From IMG/VR virus record IMGVR_UViG_3300037010_001702, positions 62,001 through 126,000 of that record: a stretch of 64,000 nucleotides of DNA. One strand, 5' to 3'. Positions 57,001 through 64,000 of this stretch are shown here, one piece after another (position 1 is the stretch's first letter; each line of letters starts with the position of its first letter). The position numbers and the translations under genes are program-made. This stretch comes from a virus. The notes under the pieces were generated by a model that did not search any database, was not told the origin of the DNA, and saw only the letters and a list, made by a program, of their open reading frames with translations.

Positions 57001-59624
57001 GAAAAGATGCCGGCTGAAGATGTCCCATCTGAACGAGGAACAACGGTTTGAACCAGAAGCCTATCTAGCTCTACGTTGCTGCTTGTAACGGGTGACACAT
57101 GCCCATCATGGTGAACCATGACGTCAATTCCAAGTTCAAAGTCAAATGAAATTGATGGTGTTACCTTTGGAAGCAGACCGAGAATAGGAAGGGTTGCTGG
57201 CCAATAAGTTACCTTTGCCGTGGTATCACCAAAAACCGTTTTGAGGGTTACATCCTCAGCTCTAATGCTTTCAAAGTGAGCGAGCAGGCGTTGAATATCA
57301 GGTGCGTCTGGATTTACCATGGAAGTAAGGATACTTCCACTGCCTGCGATGTAGGATGGAAGAGCTTCAGAGATAAATCGGTCAATGCTGGCAAGAGCAA
57401 CCATGTACTGCTGTTGGACAAATTCAAGGATAGAGATGGTTGACATCTCAGGTTGAATAAGGCTTGAAGCTAGAAGAGGAAAGTTGCTGCTGAATTCTCT
57501 GATTGTACCACCAAGGGTTTCATCAAAGTTCAAGTTACGAACGTTATTGATACCGAAAGATGATCCGGTGAATCCATCTTGGTGCTTGACAACGTTGCGA
57601 GCGTGATTAAGAAAGTCGCCAAACGTAATCTCAAGAACTGTCTGTCTATCCAAGTTCTCGAACATACGTGCAGGTGTCATCCAGGCACCGTCAATAACAC
57701 CGTCAAGAGCATCAGCAGTATAGCCACCGGGGTAGTTCACAAGTGAACCATCGCTAAGCTTCTTTACGTAACGTGGCGAAAGAGGAGCGATGATGTTGAA
57801 AGAGAACTGCTCTGCATTTTCAAAAGGATTTATTCCAGCTGTAATAAGGCCAGAGAAGTCTTCAACAGTGAAAGGAGTACCAACAGTTGCTGTGTAAACA
57901 ACCCCACTTCTAATTCCCTTGATGGAGAATTGAGTTGGAGATATAGCGATTGCTTCCCATTTTTGGTTGTCAGCATATTGAGCTACGCTTGTTATCGTCA
58001 TTGTTCCCTTGTTAGGGTTTCCAGCAAACACTGGAGTTGTTGCTATGGCAGTAGTAACGCTACCCTGCCATACTGACTTAAGAATTCCAGAGCTCTTGTA
58101 GTAAAGAAGACGACCATCAATGTCGGCTAGACCACAACCAAAGATAAAATCAGCATCAGCCGTTGTCTTCACGCGGCGCTTTAGGACTGCATCAGTTGTG
58201 TAATCTGGATCTTCAACATAGAAGAATATACCACTCGTTGCACCTTGGTGAGTACCATCATAGCGGTACAGGTTGAATTGTGGAATCTGATTAAGCTTGT
58301 ACTTGAACTGACGAGCATTGATGACTGTGCTGGAGTGCCCTGGAGTTCCGCTGCTGTCAACGTAGGAGTTTAGCTCAACGCTGTTGTTGTATTCAATGAT
58401 TGGGCGAGTAGCCGAAACCATCGTGTAGGCAGCGTAGTTTGGAATGGACGTGATGTCATCGCGGTGAACCCAGTAGTTTCCTGTCTGCCAGTCGTTTAGC
58501 GTACTTAAGCCGATTGGTTGTGCAGTTTGCGCAAAGTCAAATGAGCTAGTAGCAAACGTACCAGCTGATTCATATGTCTTGCCACCATTCGCTGTACCAG
58601 TATTGACATAGACGACTGAACCAACCCCGAATTTAGCTGCTGTGTCAGTATCAGTTGTTCTCTTCCACTCACTATCAAGGGTAACAATGTAGATACCATT
58701 CTTTGACTTGTCAGTTTGATCCTTTACGAGAATTCTGTCACCAACAGCAATCACGCTTCCGTCAATAGTCATTAGTGGGGATAATGTTTGGACAGAACTA
58801 ATCGCTCCCTTTCCAACGGTTGAGATAGAGCTGAAGTTAATCAGAATGTTGCTGGTGAAGTAGGTGATCTTCACTGTGAATGAATCCCCGCTACCAAATG
58901 GTAACGTACCAACAGTAATTACAAATGACATTAGCTGGCCACCAAGGTTGTCATAGACGATTACCTGAGTAGTGTCACCTGAAGAATTGGAGGTAAGAGC
59001 TGTAACGTTGGCTGTAACGTTGCCAAAATCGCTCGTGATAGTAAAGTGCGAGTTGGACGTAAACGTTACAGTGAATGTTTCAGTTGGGCGACCATTTGCC
59101 CAAAGTTGAATGCTGGAAGTTGTGGCAAGACGAACAGGATTCTTTATGATGTCGGTTGGACTAGGTCTAGCGATGACGTAGAACTCTGGATCATTTGTCA
59201 TGTTCCACTCTGGGCCAGTAGTGAGTGGCTTCACCCAAAGGTAGTTAACGTAATTGATGAACTTATCAATGTTGATTGGAAGAGAGTAGTTAAAGTACTC
59301 TTCAGCCATCCACTCACGCATATGAGCTATGTCAACATCAAGGGATACCATCTTATTGATGAAGTCCTCAAATGTATTGATGCTTACCTCTGTACCTGAC
59401 TTAGAGTAAAGTGCAGGAACAAGTGCATTAACCTGTCTGTCGAAAGATGGAGGAACAATATCCGTGTCGCCCACCACGGAAGTTCCTATTCGTCCGTTTA
59501 CAAGAACGCTATTTTCCTCAGAAACGAAACGATTGAACGTATTCGAAATAAGTCCGTCAAGAAGCTCATTTCGAATTGCTGGAGGAATTAGTTTTTTAAG
59601 GTCTAGAGATTGACTGGTTGCCAT
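51009..59624 (-). CDS. Giant tail/baseplate protein (2871 aa)
   Basis: A single 8.6-kb frame. The N-terminus LKKLIPPAIRNELLDGLISN, then FEDFINKMVSLDVDIAHMRE and NINKFINYVNYLWVKP-like text, is helical and probably docks on the wedge. The body holds at least two fibre-type modules (GDRILVKDQTDKSKNGIYIV near residue 300; GDSLLLTGQFDARQNGIWLV further on) and very long beta stretches. By gene order after gp6 it occupies the place of T4 gp7/gp8, but it is almost three times the length of gp7. Homology to gp7 is not visible by eye. GATAAATA at 59663 is its likely late promoter. Confidence 0.75.
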   Translation of the reverse strand: MATSQSLDLKKLIPPAIRNELLDGLISNTFNRFVSEENSVLVNGRIGTSVVGDTDIVPPSFDRQVNALVPALYSKSGTEVSINTFEDFINKMVSLDVDIAHMREWMAEEYFNYSLPINIDKFINYVNYLWVKPLTTGPEWNMTNDPEFYVIARPSPTDIIKNPVRLATTSSIQLWANGRPTETFTVTFTSNSHFTITSDFGNVTANVTALTSNSSGDTTQVIVYDNLGGQLMSFVITVGTLPFGSGDSFTVKITYFTSNILINFSSISTVGKGAISSVQTLSPLMTIDGSVIAVGDRILVKDQTDKSKNGIYIVTLDSEWKRTTDTDTAAKFGVGSVVYVNTGTANGGKTYESAGTFATSSFDFAQTAQPIGLSTLNDWQTGNYWVHRDDITSIPNYAAYTMVSATRPIIEYNNSVELNSYVDSSGTPGHSSTVINARQFKYKLNQIPQFNLYRYDGTHQGATSGIFFYVEDPDYTTDAVLKRRVKTTADADFIFGCGLADIDGRLLYYKSSGILKSVWQGSVTTAIATTPVFAGNPNKGTMTITSVAQYADNQKWEAIAISPTQFSIKGIRSGVVYTATVGTPFTVEDFSGLITAGINPFENAEQFSFNIIAPLSPRYVKKLSDGSLVNYPGGYTADALDGVIDGAWMTPARMFENLDRQTVLEITFGDFLNHARNVVKHQDGFTGSSFGINNVRNLNFDETLGGTIREFSSNFPLLASSLIQPEMSTISILEFVQQQYMVALASIDRFISEALPSYIAGSGSILTSMVNPDAPDIQRLLAHFESIRAEDVTLKTVFGDTTAKVTYWPATLPILGLLPKVTPSISFDFELGIDVMVHHDGHVSPVTSSNVELDRLLVQTVVPRSDGTSSAGIFSEAVPLTPYAGQLWVKPSTFAISIFDVVSDTDTVPTGYAGAFWYKKSANELYEWNPVNLSWQPASLGLIPSLWKPFNSSAIRNSLVLAVENKLYDSVHAKQDVHVTLSDVALSSYSEVELARYAAKYGYDTYAPDYVASDAFTWNYSQAVLPFTTAARWFDVLTDYFTSNGLPGTCRPNLEPWKLMGFTTKPANWDAQYLSTITGNVATLAVAYAADVNIIPPFIGLPTVDGITLSEGDSLLLTGQFDARQNGIWLVSSGGWSRAANPLSAGLTINVLSGSFATTNWTVLTTGTIQPSVTPVSFGQIRTWLKSMWQAIKAANPALKLSVNINTDALLPPYVSAAAFESAEALTTVMPTGISLSYTFGQHGPIETIWMKSLEYGYGLARSYFRSSPLQFLDKTWGETYFKTNNNVRVERNLMSPLPPAFFLLHGEKLNIINTYTAAEIAKHVIVGSTPITWTGAGTISFVVTHTADNVTWFSAYANGTFIDYVAEGQTFSISSGGIVLTDVKIDDLGIPFDMGDTITLKFFDNIPDPAYIPPAVEVLPLGCEDCIANGAIIASQNATVPMVQVPFTYAFTSSNMKIFKGLGQWFTNLLRFNSVDTSLSPAAVAYRGWSIKLAHQLGVLIRPETLSIDTSLGALPSTAYDVVLKKSSNTSSLWISGLRIQLVQLGTKKLNIDGVYIPTADASDWIFRVEAYNQQHPVLERYILDTASEFETFYALQKEHTDLAWKHCLNHSSIVSSTVPLSITGLQNVVDFIYGYTDRLADLGWKISSDSPVTDAKTGRNLNWQLEIEKFIDHVYEGMAAGEGYILNPFMSRLELDTPVGLMAKYSDANFIDEYSTQAAYDVTGTAIPIDNIFVVRTDERSITYSQTPIFSAHVFTDEYEHVILMNQHFSDETNSTVIFDTFLGLRLSTAFLSYIRQAETSRKPTFSGFYLSGSDVKRNISSSIDTIGNYYDADQTFYDPLTAKHALSLLGFVKKDYFAGVNANDITQFNFWRGLIQAKGTNMAINAFVNYKKFIDASTDEFWAYKLATFGDARERTFPEIKINPKDATQKFSRFQFYSVDDIHDPLPLYTQIENSDDTYWFSIDDLGTGMKFEATPISEVITAPAAGYYKLTNIYHNGDAMSPSITTTAAATFRVVNASMIWVSGPGQFTVSGYTWNNPTKHSPIKLFDYIENTLVDEIGLWHPAIGIHAYAPLEVVNMISGEDPANYNYTTKTTDNVQYKHLKPWGAREVGQVFWDTSNLAYIPYYDATIFPSRDVRHARWGSLAEWASIDLYEWTESPVHPSAYNAQAVAQEGDSSIDDSVKLSGKVALSKFYSRDRKITAVPIAWSYVPTGAVNGHPSFITNTNTNIWRSGNILIADTGRVADADLIAGRGFSGWDIVNSKPVGELSIGTVTSYVIGSSTDPLAPVLNADLSLSIITGGVFGTRIGAVALTSHDSFIRMTDSTGFFQDVEVTTPLGVDTQATYKFDLFGLALTISFPTNSSITDIIGIFGALPAKDVVIREAIDFTTVVDFPSDPGTLFSNSGDYLSVPSDYGWRTWVIPTQAQLTSDLLSPYNAWLPVMGDPVVVAPSPVVIAAMKDSTSTLTLKSGITISRYSSTWNNWVDLSNEKLDAISNGTTNVSFMLSDTIDPNRLSIYSNGIQVNPDGYVITGKVVELVNTPLPEGTIVTLLYRAYQPTAKELAFDPSVADDVTIQVQYKSDYQYTQLEVRDEQGNITGTKYYFWVQDKTIPQANKSMSLSQAAALLKSGAPRYAVFSRLQPGAVLPSAAYDSFAISGLNTLITKNDSYKLRMLRDFTLRDDPEELNLKNIHTEWALIRKGQSSKIPAALWEILTNAVAGTDTAGNQLPSKARIDYDARNNTRTRYGFNPGQIFAETSLVRASVTNTILNTNLVLNLAGKKIPDYISALNFDDSENWFKDAATARATMSLIWNTARPAQINEIFFDTLDDALSNNYEFSDMFKTSFITVNSTSVVDGTVQVEQADELY

Positions 59625-59662
59625 ATGTGGGCGTACTCAAATAGTCTAAGAAGTTGATATGA

Positions 59663-59670
59663 TATTTATC
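59663..59670 (-). promoter_or_regulatory. Late-promoter variant GATAAATA
   Basis: One mismatch from consensus, 38 nt upstream of the 2871-aa gene on the minus strand. Confidence 0.5.
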
Positions 59671-59697
59671 CAACTTCTCAAAGCCCCAAAAATGTGA

Positions 59698-62600
59698 TTA
59701 CCTGTTTTGTCTAAGAACAGTAGGAGTTAATGCAGTAACGATCTCAATATCATTTACCGTAGCTGCGGACTGAAGAATCTCATCAAAACCGGAGTTAATT
59801 GTAAACAACGAGCCAAATGAATTCACTGAGTACAGTGGAACCAAAACAACAGAAGCTATTTGAGTTGACAGCTTCTGGTGAATAAGAGAGATAAGCTCTG
59901 TAGCGTAGAAGGAATCACCAAAATCCCAGTTTTGGATGTCAAACAGTGTATCAATAACAGTTACAATCTCAGCCTTGATGCGTTCATCTGAGAAGGTGGC
60001 AGTTGCTGACTTAACAACCTTGAACTTAGCGCGAAGAGTTTGATCAGCTAAAGCACCGAACAGCAGCTTAATCTTGCCCGAGTGAAGAACAACTGTGTCT
60101 GAAAGCATCTTATTAGCAAGAAGGTAACCATATGAGGTGCGAAGTTCTAGTGGTGTTGGTGGTTGTGGAACCACGCTTGAAAGACCATGTACGTAGTCCA
60201 TAACGTTGTTGTAGTATCCACGAGTCATCAAGAATGCATCATGGATATTAGTAACGGATGGATCAACCAAGTGAGTCACTGGGCTAAAGTGCTGCCACAT
60301 AAAATCAAGAGTTGATATAGTTCTCAATCTCATTATTTGATATAGCGGACCTGAGGTAGGCTGAGAATCAGAAAGCATGGCGCCAGCTGTAAAGGTAAAT
60401 GTGTATCCAAGCGATGGCACGACTATTGTACCAGCATCATAGCTGTAGTTGTTAGCATAATCAGTAATGTCGTACGCTGAAGTGTACGTATACTCCGAAG
60501 CAGTAAGTTGACTTCCAAGTGACTGCATGCCAGCCGTTGACACATTTACAAGGTAGAACGAAAATTGGTCAGTTGAGAATGCGCTAAATTGAAGAATGTT
60601 GTCAGGTGTCTTATCACCAGCTTGTGCAAATGTAATTGTATCAGTAGGAAGAACTTCGATTTGATTGTAATTCACCACGCCATTCTCATCATAAACGAAA
60701 CCAACAGTATCATAGATGTCAGCCTTTTTAAGTGGCTTACCAAACTCATCAAGATTAGAACGCAGAACTCTGATCTTGTCATAAAGTGGCTTCTTGGTAG
60801 ATGAGTCAATGATCTGCACATCTTGGTTATACCAAAATTTTGTCGCTGTGCTCGCCGCGATAATCTTCATGTTACGATTGTAGATTGACCAGCTATCAAC
60901 TTCACCCGTTGTTGAGTTTATGTTTCTAGAGACCATGAACACCCAAGCATTTACGCTGTCATTAGGGTCAAAGTTAGCTTGTTGTACAGTTGAAAGTTCA
61001 GTAGCTGATGTAATTCCACCTGCAAGAAGCTCACTGTGGGAAATAAGTTCCCACCAGCCATTAAGGTTTGCCTTGTAAACAGCAGTTCCTGCCGGATTAA
61101 AGTTTCTTACTAGGGCTTGCCACGCGGTACCAGTGTAGCTAATGTCAATCACAAATGCATCACCAGCCGAGAATTGATTTGCTAGATCATTTGTGATGAT
61201 GAAGTCAAATGGATAGCTCGTTAAACCAGCCTGTACAGACCAGCGCGTATTAACTGCTGACAAGCTGTAGTCATGAAGTTTACCACGAATGCTACTAATT
61301 ACGGTGAATGTAGTAGCATCAGAAGTCATTTCGATGGTGATAACTTCTACCTTGTGCTTGTAGTAATCAACGCCAACAGCTGAGGATGGCGTTGCATTGC
61401 TAACGGCAGTAACACCAGCTTGGTCAACAAGCGCAATCGTTCCACCACCAAAGGCAGCAAGGAACCGGTTGAAGCGAAGTCCAAACGATTCCTGCGCGTT
61501 CAAAGCTTGAAGGTTCGAACCAGTATCTCCTGGTGGGTAGGTGTTAAGACCGTCAATAGTTCTTGGCAGGCTTGGTAGGTAAAGCTTACCATCATCCATT
61601 GGGTTAAGAATAGGGTCAGCGATGATGCCGTGCTGGATACCATTGATCGTAGCATATCCAAGAGGGTCACCATACCAGTGACCATCAATGGCTGCCTGGA
61701 TAGCTGTCTTTTCATTCAAACTACCATTACCAGTTGAAAGAGAACCATACGGGTTAACAAACGTTCCATCAATGTTCTTGTATATTTGGCGGTTGTCTTC
61801 AATGAATTTTCGACGTGGGTAGCTGATGATACCGTAGGAACCGGCACTGGTTGCCATGATGTGAACAAGACAGTTGAGAAGCGCATTTGACTGAAGAAGC
61901 GGCTCAAGAAACGTGTCAATAAGAGTTTTAGCTGCTAGACGAGTTTCAACCATGTCGGCGGTAATGCTGTAGGACATGTTGAGGTCATCGCCGAACAACT
62001 TTACATTTTCATACGTAAGAGAAGAGTCATTCCACTCAATGTACTTTGGCTGACCGGCAAAGGTTCTGTTAATTGTCTTAAGCTTAAGGATCGTAGAGTC
62101 CTTAAGTGGGTAGGTGTTATAGTCTTGTCCATTTACCATTCTGTTCTGTGAATAGTAAGTCGAAGGAGCTGACTGACGAATGTGTTCGATGTTCTCAGAC
62201 GCGGCATTGTTTTGAATTGCCGCAGTTAGTGAGAATGTAAATCCGAATGTCTGTCCAACATTTACTTGGTTGACATAAGAGAAGCTGACTGGCTGGCCAA
62301 CGATTGTGTTCTTTGGAATATTAACGTCTTGGTTAAGTGAGACACGAGTCCAAAATTGAAACGTTCCAACGGGCATGTCGCTAAAGTTACCATCCCCAAA
62401 CAACAAAGCAATTGCATCATTTTCAAGAGTTGAAATTTCATACTTTTTGCGGGTTGATGTAACATCATTGAAGTAAAGGTTCTGCTCATTAAGAGCTTCA
62501 ACACGAAGCCAATTCTCGAGGATGGTTCCATTGTCATCAACACGATATACCCAGACGTCGGTGTCATTTACATTAATTGGGTCAAGCTCAATTCTACGGT

Positions 62601-63411
62601 TTGCAGTGGGAGATGCGATTAAGTAGTTAGTAAGGACCATTGACCCCTGCTTTACGAACCCCAAGAAGCCAGTAAAGTCAGAGCCATCACCCTTGCCATC
62701 AGAAGCGTAGATGATATTGAACTGAGCGTTAGCATCAGGAGCCCGCTCGAACGGACCATTTGAATCAATGTCAGCTGGAACAAGTTCCATTTGAACTTGA
62801 GAAGAATTACCTGCAACGCTGAAGGCGAGCACACCGTTTCTGAAAGCGTTAAGGTCATTGTTCAGCGTGTAGAGCTGCATCGACACGTCGCCAATCTGGA
62901 ACGCCTTTGATGGATTACCAAACTTAGATGTCAGGGCCTTGTTCATAACAAGGAAGAACTGTTCCTTCCAGTTACTGTTGTTTGGATCATTCCACGTGAT
63001 AGTGGTGTTAGCAAGGTTGTTACCAAGAGAGTCATAAACTGCTTCTGAAGTAACTACAGTGTTAATCTTTACCAAACCTCTACCAGGAATGTTACGCGCT
63101 GCTGTGTAGGAAATAAGTCTTGCGAGCTTAAGGACAGACTGCTTGCGCTGAGCTGTAGTGATGAAATTTTCATGTACCATCGTATCAACGCGGTATGCCA
63201 AAAGTTCAGCAACGTACGCGAACATTTCAAGAACAGCGATAAGTTCAGAGCTTTCAATGAAGTCATTGAAGTGTTCAGCGTGATAAATTTTCAGGTACTG
63301 AAGAAGAGATTCCTTAACAGTATCGTAATCATATGACGTGAAATTAATCTGAGAAAAAGCATCATAAACCTTATCCCATGCTTCAGCTGCGTATGTGGTT
63401 CTAATGGTCAT
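59698..63411 (-). CDS. 6: Baseplate wedge protein (gp6-like)
   Basis: A 1237-aa protein whose first 110 residues carry the T4 gp6 hallmark: NDFIESSELIAVLEMFAYVA, ELLAYRVDTMVHENFITTAQ, RKQSVLKLARLISYTAARNI. T4 gp6 has 660 aa, so this protein has about 580 extra residues, mostly beta-rich insertions in the middle. gp6 forms the wedge dimer ring of the baseplate. Its start overlaps the gp25 stop by 4 nt, as expected for co-assembled partners. Confidence 0.88.
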   Translation of the reverse strand: MTIRTTYAAEAWDKVYDAFSQINFTSYDYDTVKESLLQYLKIYHAEHFNDFIESSELIAVLEMFAYVAELLAYRVDTMVHENFITTAQRKQSVLKLARLISYTAARNIPGRGLVKINTVVTSEAVYDSLGNNLANTTITWNDPNNSNWKEQFFLVMNKALTSKFGNPSKAFQIGDVSMQLYTLNNDLNAFRNGVLAFSVAGNSSQVQMELVPADIDSNGPFERAPDANAQFNIIYASDGKGDGSDFTGFLGFVKQGSMVLTNYLIASPTANRRIELDPINVNDTDVWVYRVDDNGTILENWLRVEALNEQNLYFNDVTSTRKKYEISTLENDAIALLFGDGNFSDMPVGTFQFWTRVSLNQDVNIPKNTIVGQPVSFSYVNQVNVGQTFGFTFSLTAAIQNNAASENIEHIRQSAPSTYYSQNRMVNGQDYNTYPLKDSTILKLKTINRTFAGQPKYIEWNDSSLTYENVKLFGDDLNMSYSITADMVETRLAAKTLIDTFLEPLLQSNALLNCLVHIMATSAGSYGIISYPRRKFIEDNRQIYKNIDGTFVNPYGSLSTGNGSLNEKTAIQAAIDGHWYGDPLGYATINGIQHGIIADPILNPMDDGKLYLPSLPRTIDGLNTYPPGDTGSNLQALNAQESFGLRFNRFLAAFGGGTIALVDQAGVTAVSNATPSSAVGVDYYKHKVEVITIEMTSDATTFTVISSIRGKLHDYSLSAVNTRWSVQAGLTSYPFDFIITNDLANQFSAGDAFVIDISYTGTAWQALVRNFNPAGTAVYKANLNGWWELISHSELLAGGITSATELSTVQQANFDPNDSVNAWVFMVSRNINSTTGEVDSWSIYNRNMKIIAASTATKFWYNQDVQIIDSSTKKPLYDKIRVLRSNLDEFGKPLKKADIYDTVGFVYDENGVVNYNQIEVLPTDTITFAQAGDKTPDNILQFSAFSTDQFSFYLVNVSTAGMQSLGSQLTASEYTYTSAYDITDYANNYSYDAGTIVVPSLGYTFTFTAGAMLSDSQPTSGPLYQIMRLRTISTLDFMWQHFSPVTHLVDPSVTNIHDAFLMTRGYYNNVMDYVHGLSSVVPQPPTPLELRTSYGYLLANKMLSDTVVLHSGKIKLLFGALADQTLRAKFKVVKSATATFSDERIKAEIVTVIDTLFDIQNWDFGDSFYATELISLIHQKLSTQIASVVLVPLYSVNSFGSLFTINSGFDEILQSAATVNDIEIVTALTPTVLRQNR

Positions 63412-63779
63412 TTTGTAGGTACTTCAATATTGAGGACATCACGTACGTTGAACTCAACATACAAAAGATCGGCCATCGCTAGAATGGCATTGTTGTTTGG
63501 AAGGGAGAGCACTTGAAGTGAAATAACGCTAACACGTGGATCGTAGTTAAACACTTCTGTCAGATCTGTTTCAATAATCTGGCGCGTATTATCGTCATTT
63601 GGCTCAAACACCATCATTGGAATTCTTGTGCCATAGTTAGGCATCATGAGGCGCTGACCCTTAATCGTGTAGATATGGTTCAACAAGTCTTGCTTCACAA
63701 GCTCTATATCCTTCAAGCCGAACGTTCTGTTCGCCATCCAGTTTGCAGTAGAAAAGCCATTGTAGAGTGATGTTGCCAT
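63408..63779 (-). CDS. 25: Baseplate wedge protein (gp25-like)
   Basis: A 123-aa protein of the gp25/lysozyme-like family (T4 gp25 is 132). FGLKDIELVKQDLLNHIYTI, then KGQRLMMPNYGTRIPMMVFE, is the conserved EPR-type core region, and VISLQVLSLPNNNAILAMAD follows. gp25 nucleates sheath assembly on the wedge with gp6. It is coupled to gp6 by overlapping stop/start. Confidence 0.9.
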   Translation of the reverse strand: MATSLYNGFSTANWMANRTFGLKDIELVKQDLLNHIYTIKGQRLMMPNYGTRIPMMVFEPNDDNTRQIIETDLTEVFNYDPRVSVISLQVLSLPNNNAILAMADLLYVEFNVRDVLNIEVPTK

Positions 63780-63800
63780 GGTATGATCGGAGTAATGAAT

Positions 63801-63808
63801 TATTTATC
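63801..63808 (-). promoter_or_regulatory. Late-promoter variant GATAAATA
   Basis: One mismatch from consensus, 21 nt before the gp25 ATG on the minus strand. Confidence 0.5.
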
Positions 63809-63829
63809 AGAAAAATCGACTACCGTAAA

Positions 63830-64000
63830 TCACTCCTTCCAGTTAGCTCCGCGGGTACCAGAAGTTACTGGCCGCGTCCATGGCTCATGACCTGGGATTA
63901 CAGAAGGTGAGTCTGGAAGGTCTGGGCATGAAGCATCTGAAGCTACTGCAGCTGGAGGTCCGTTAAGCTGAATGCTTGCACCTGATTGCTTGATATCCCC
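63830..64000 (-). CDS. C-terminal end of a baseplate hub-type protein (partial)
   Basis: The minus-strand frame is open from the window end to the stop at 63830-63832. The last 56 residues include GASIQLNGPPA, then PDSPSVIPGHEPWTRPVTSG and RGANWKE. The IP.HEPW.RP ending is one I associate with baseplate hub/lysozyme (gp5-like) proteins of T4-like environmental phages, and a position next to gp25 fits, but too little is visible to be sure. Confidence 0.5.
   Translation of the reverse strand, partial: GDIKQSGASIQLNGPPAAVASDASCPDLPDSPSVIPGHEPWTRPVTSGTRGANWKE

Noticed and set aside
1-64000. tRNA genes, rRNA genes, CRISPR arrays and transposase genes
   Set aside because: I looked for cloverleaf-like segments in the gaps, regular spacer arrays and DDE or serine/tyrosine recombinase motifs and saw none; a tRNA scan would be needed to exclude tRNAs firmly.

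Overview
This window is part of the genome of a T4-type contractile-tailed bacteriophage. The evidence is a T4-style replisome (family B polymerase gp43, sliding clamp gp45, primase, gp41-type helicase, RNase H), a DsbA homologue, baseplate wedge proteins gp6 and gp25, and repeated TATAAATA late-promoter boxes in front of virion and lysis genes. Nothing in the sequence identifies the host. Some proteins are very large for the T4 group (a 2871-aa tail protein and a gp6-like protein about twice the T4 length), so this is a divergent, probably environmental relative.

Layout. Positions 1-8430 (+ strand) hold a DUF4376-like protein, a permuted papain-like protein, a ClpP-like protease, PhoH and a pair of related fibre proteins. 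Positions 8529-13130 hold a cluster of RNA-repair genes. It contains a T4 Rnl1-type RNA ligase broken into two genes, each carrying half of a split intein, with a Vsr-like homing endonuclease on the opposite strand between the halves. A second ligase of the Deinococcus Rnl type follows. Positions 13173-18640 hold small early-type genes, a DnaQ-like exonuclease, a P-loop kinase and a structural-looking gene. Positions 18714-24851 are the replication core (dsbA, 43, 45, rnh), and 27031-29338 hold primase and helicase. Between them lie a lytic transglycosylase and a series of four strong RNA hairpins. At 29756 a late gene encodes a 1035-aa protein with an N-terminal ligase-like nucleotidyltransferase domain. 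A RecB-like nuclease, a 2-oxoglutarate oxygenase-like protein and membrane proteins follow. A strong terminator near 36.9 kb separates this + strand block from the - strand virion block (36971-64000). Read in the direction of transcription, that block runs from a baseplate hub-like fragment through gp25, gp6, two giant tail proteins, several fibre proteins, a spanin pair and an M23/transglycosylase protein.

Mobile elements recur throughout. Besides the intact Vsr-like endonuclease there are decayed GIY-YIG genes at 1460 and 39939 and decayed HNH genes at 13488 and 26851, and perhaps a fifth remnant at 23640. The GIY-YIG gene at 39939 keeps a late promoter and hairpin arranged like the known I-TevI translational switch. 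The two HNH remnants lie antisense and directly upstream of + strand genes, and supply those genes with a TATAAT box.

The most notable system is the fractured RNA ligase. Its predicted splice junction lies inside the catalytic KxDG-S motif, so the ligase should be inactive until two separately translated proteins trans-splice.
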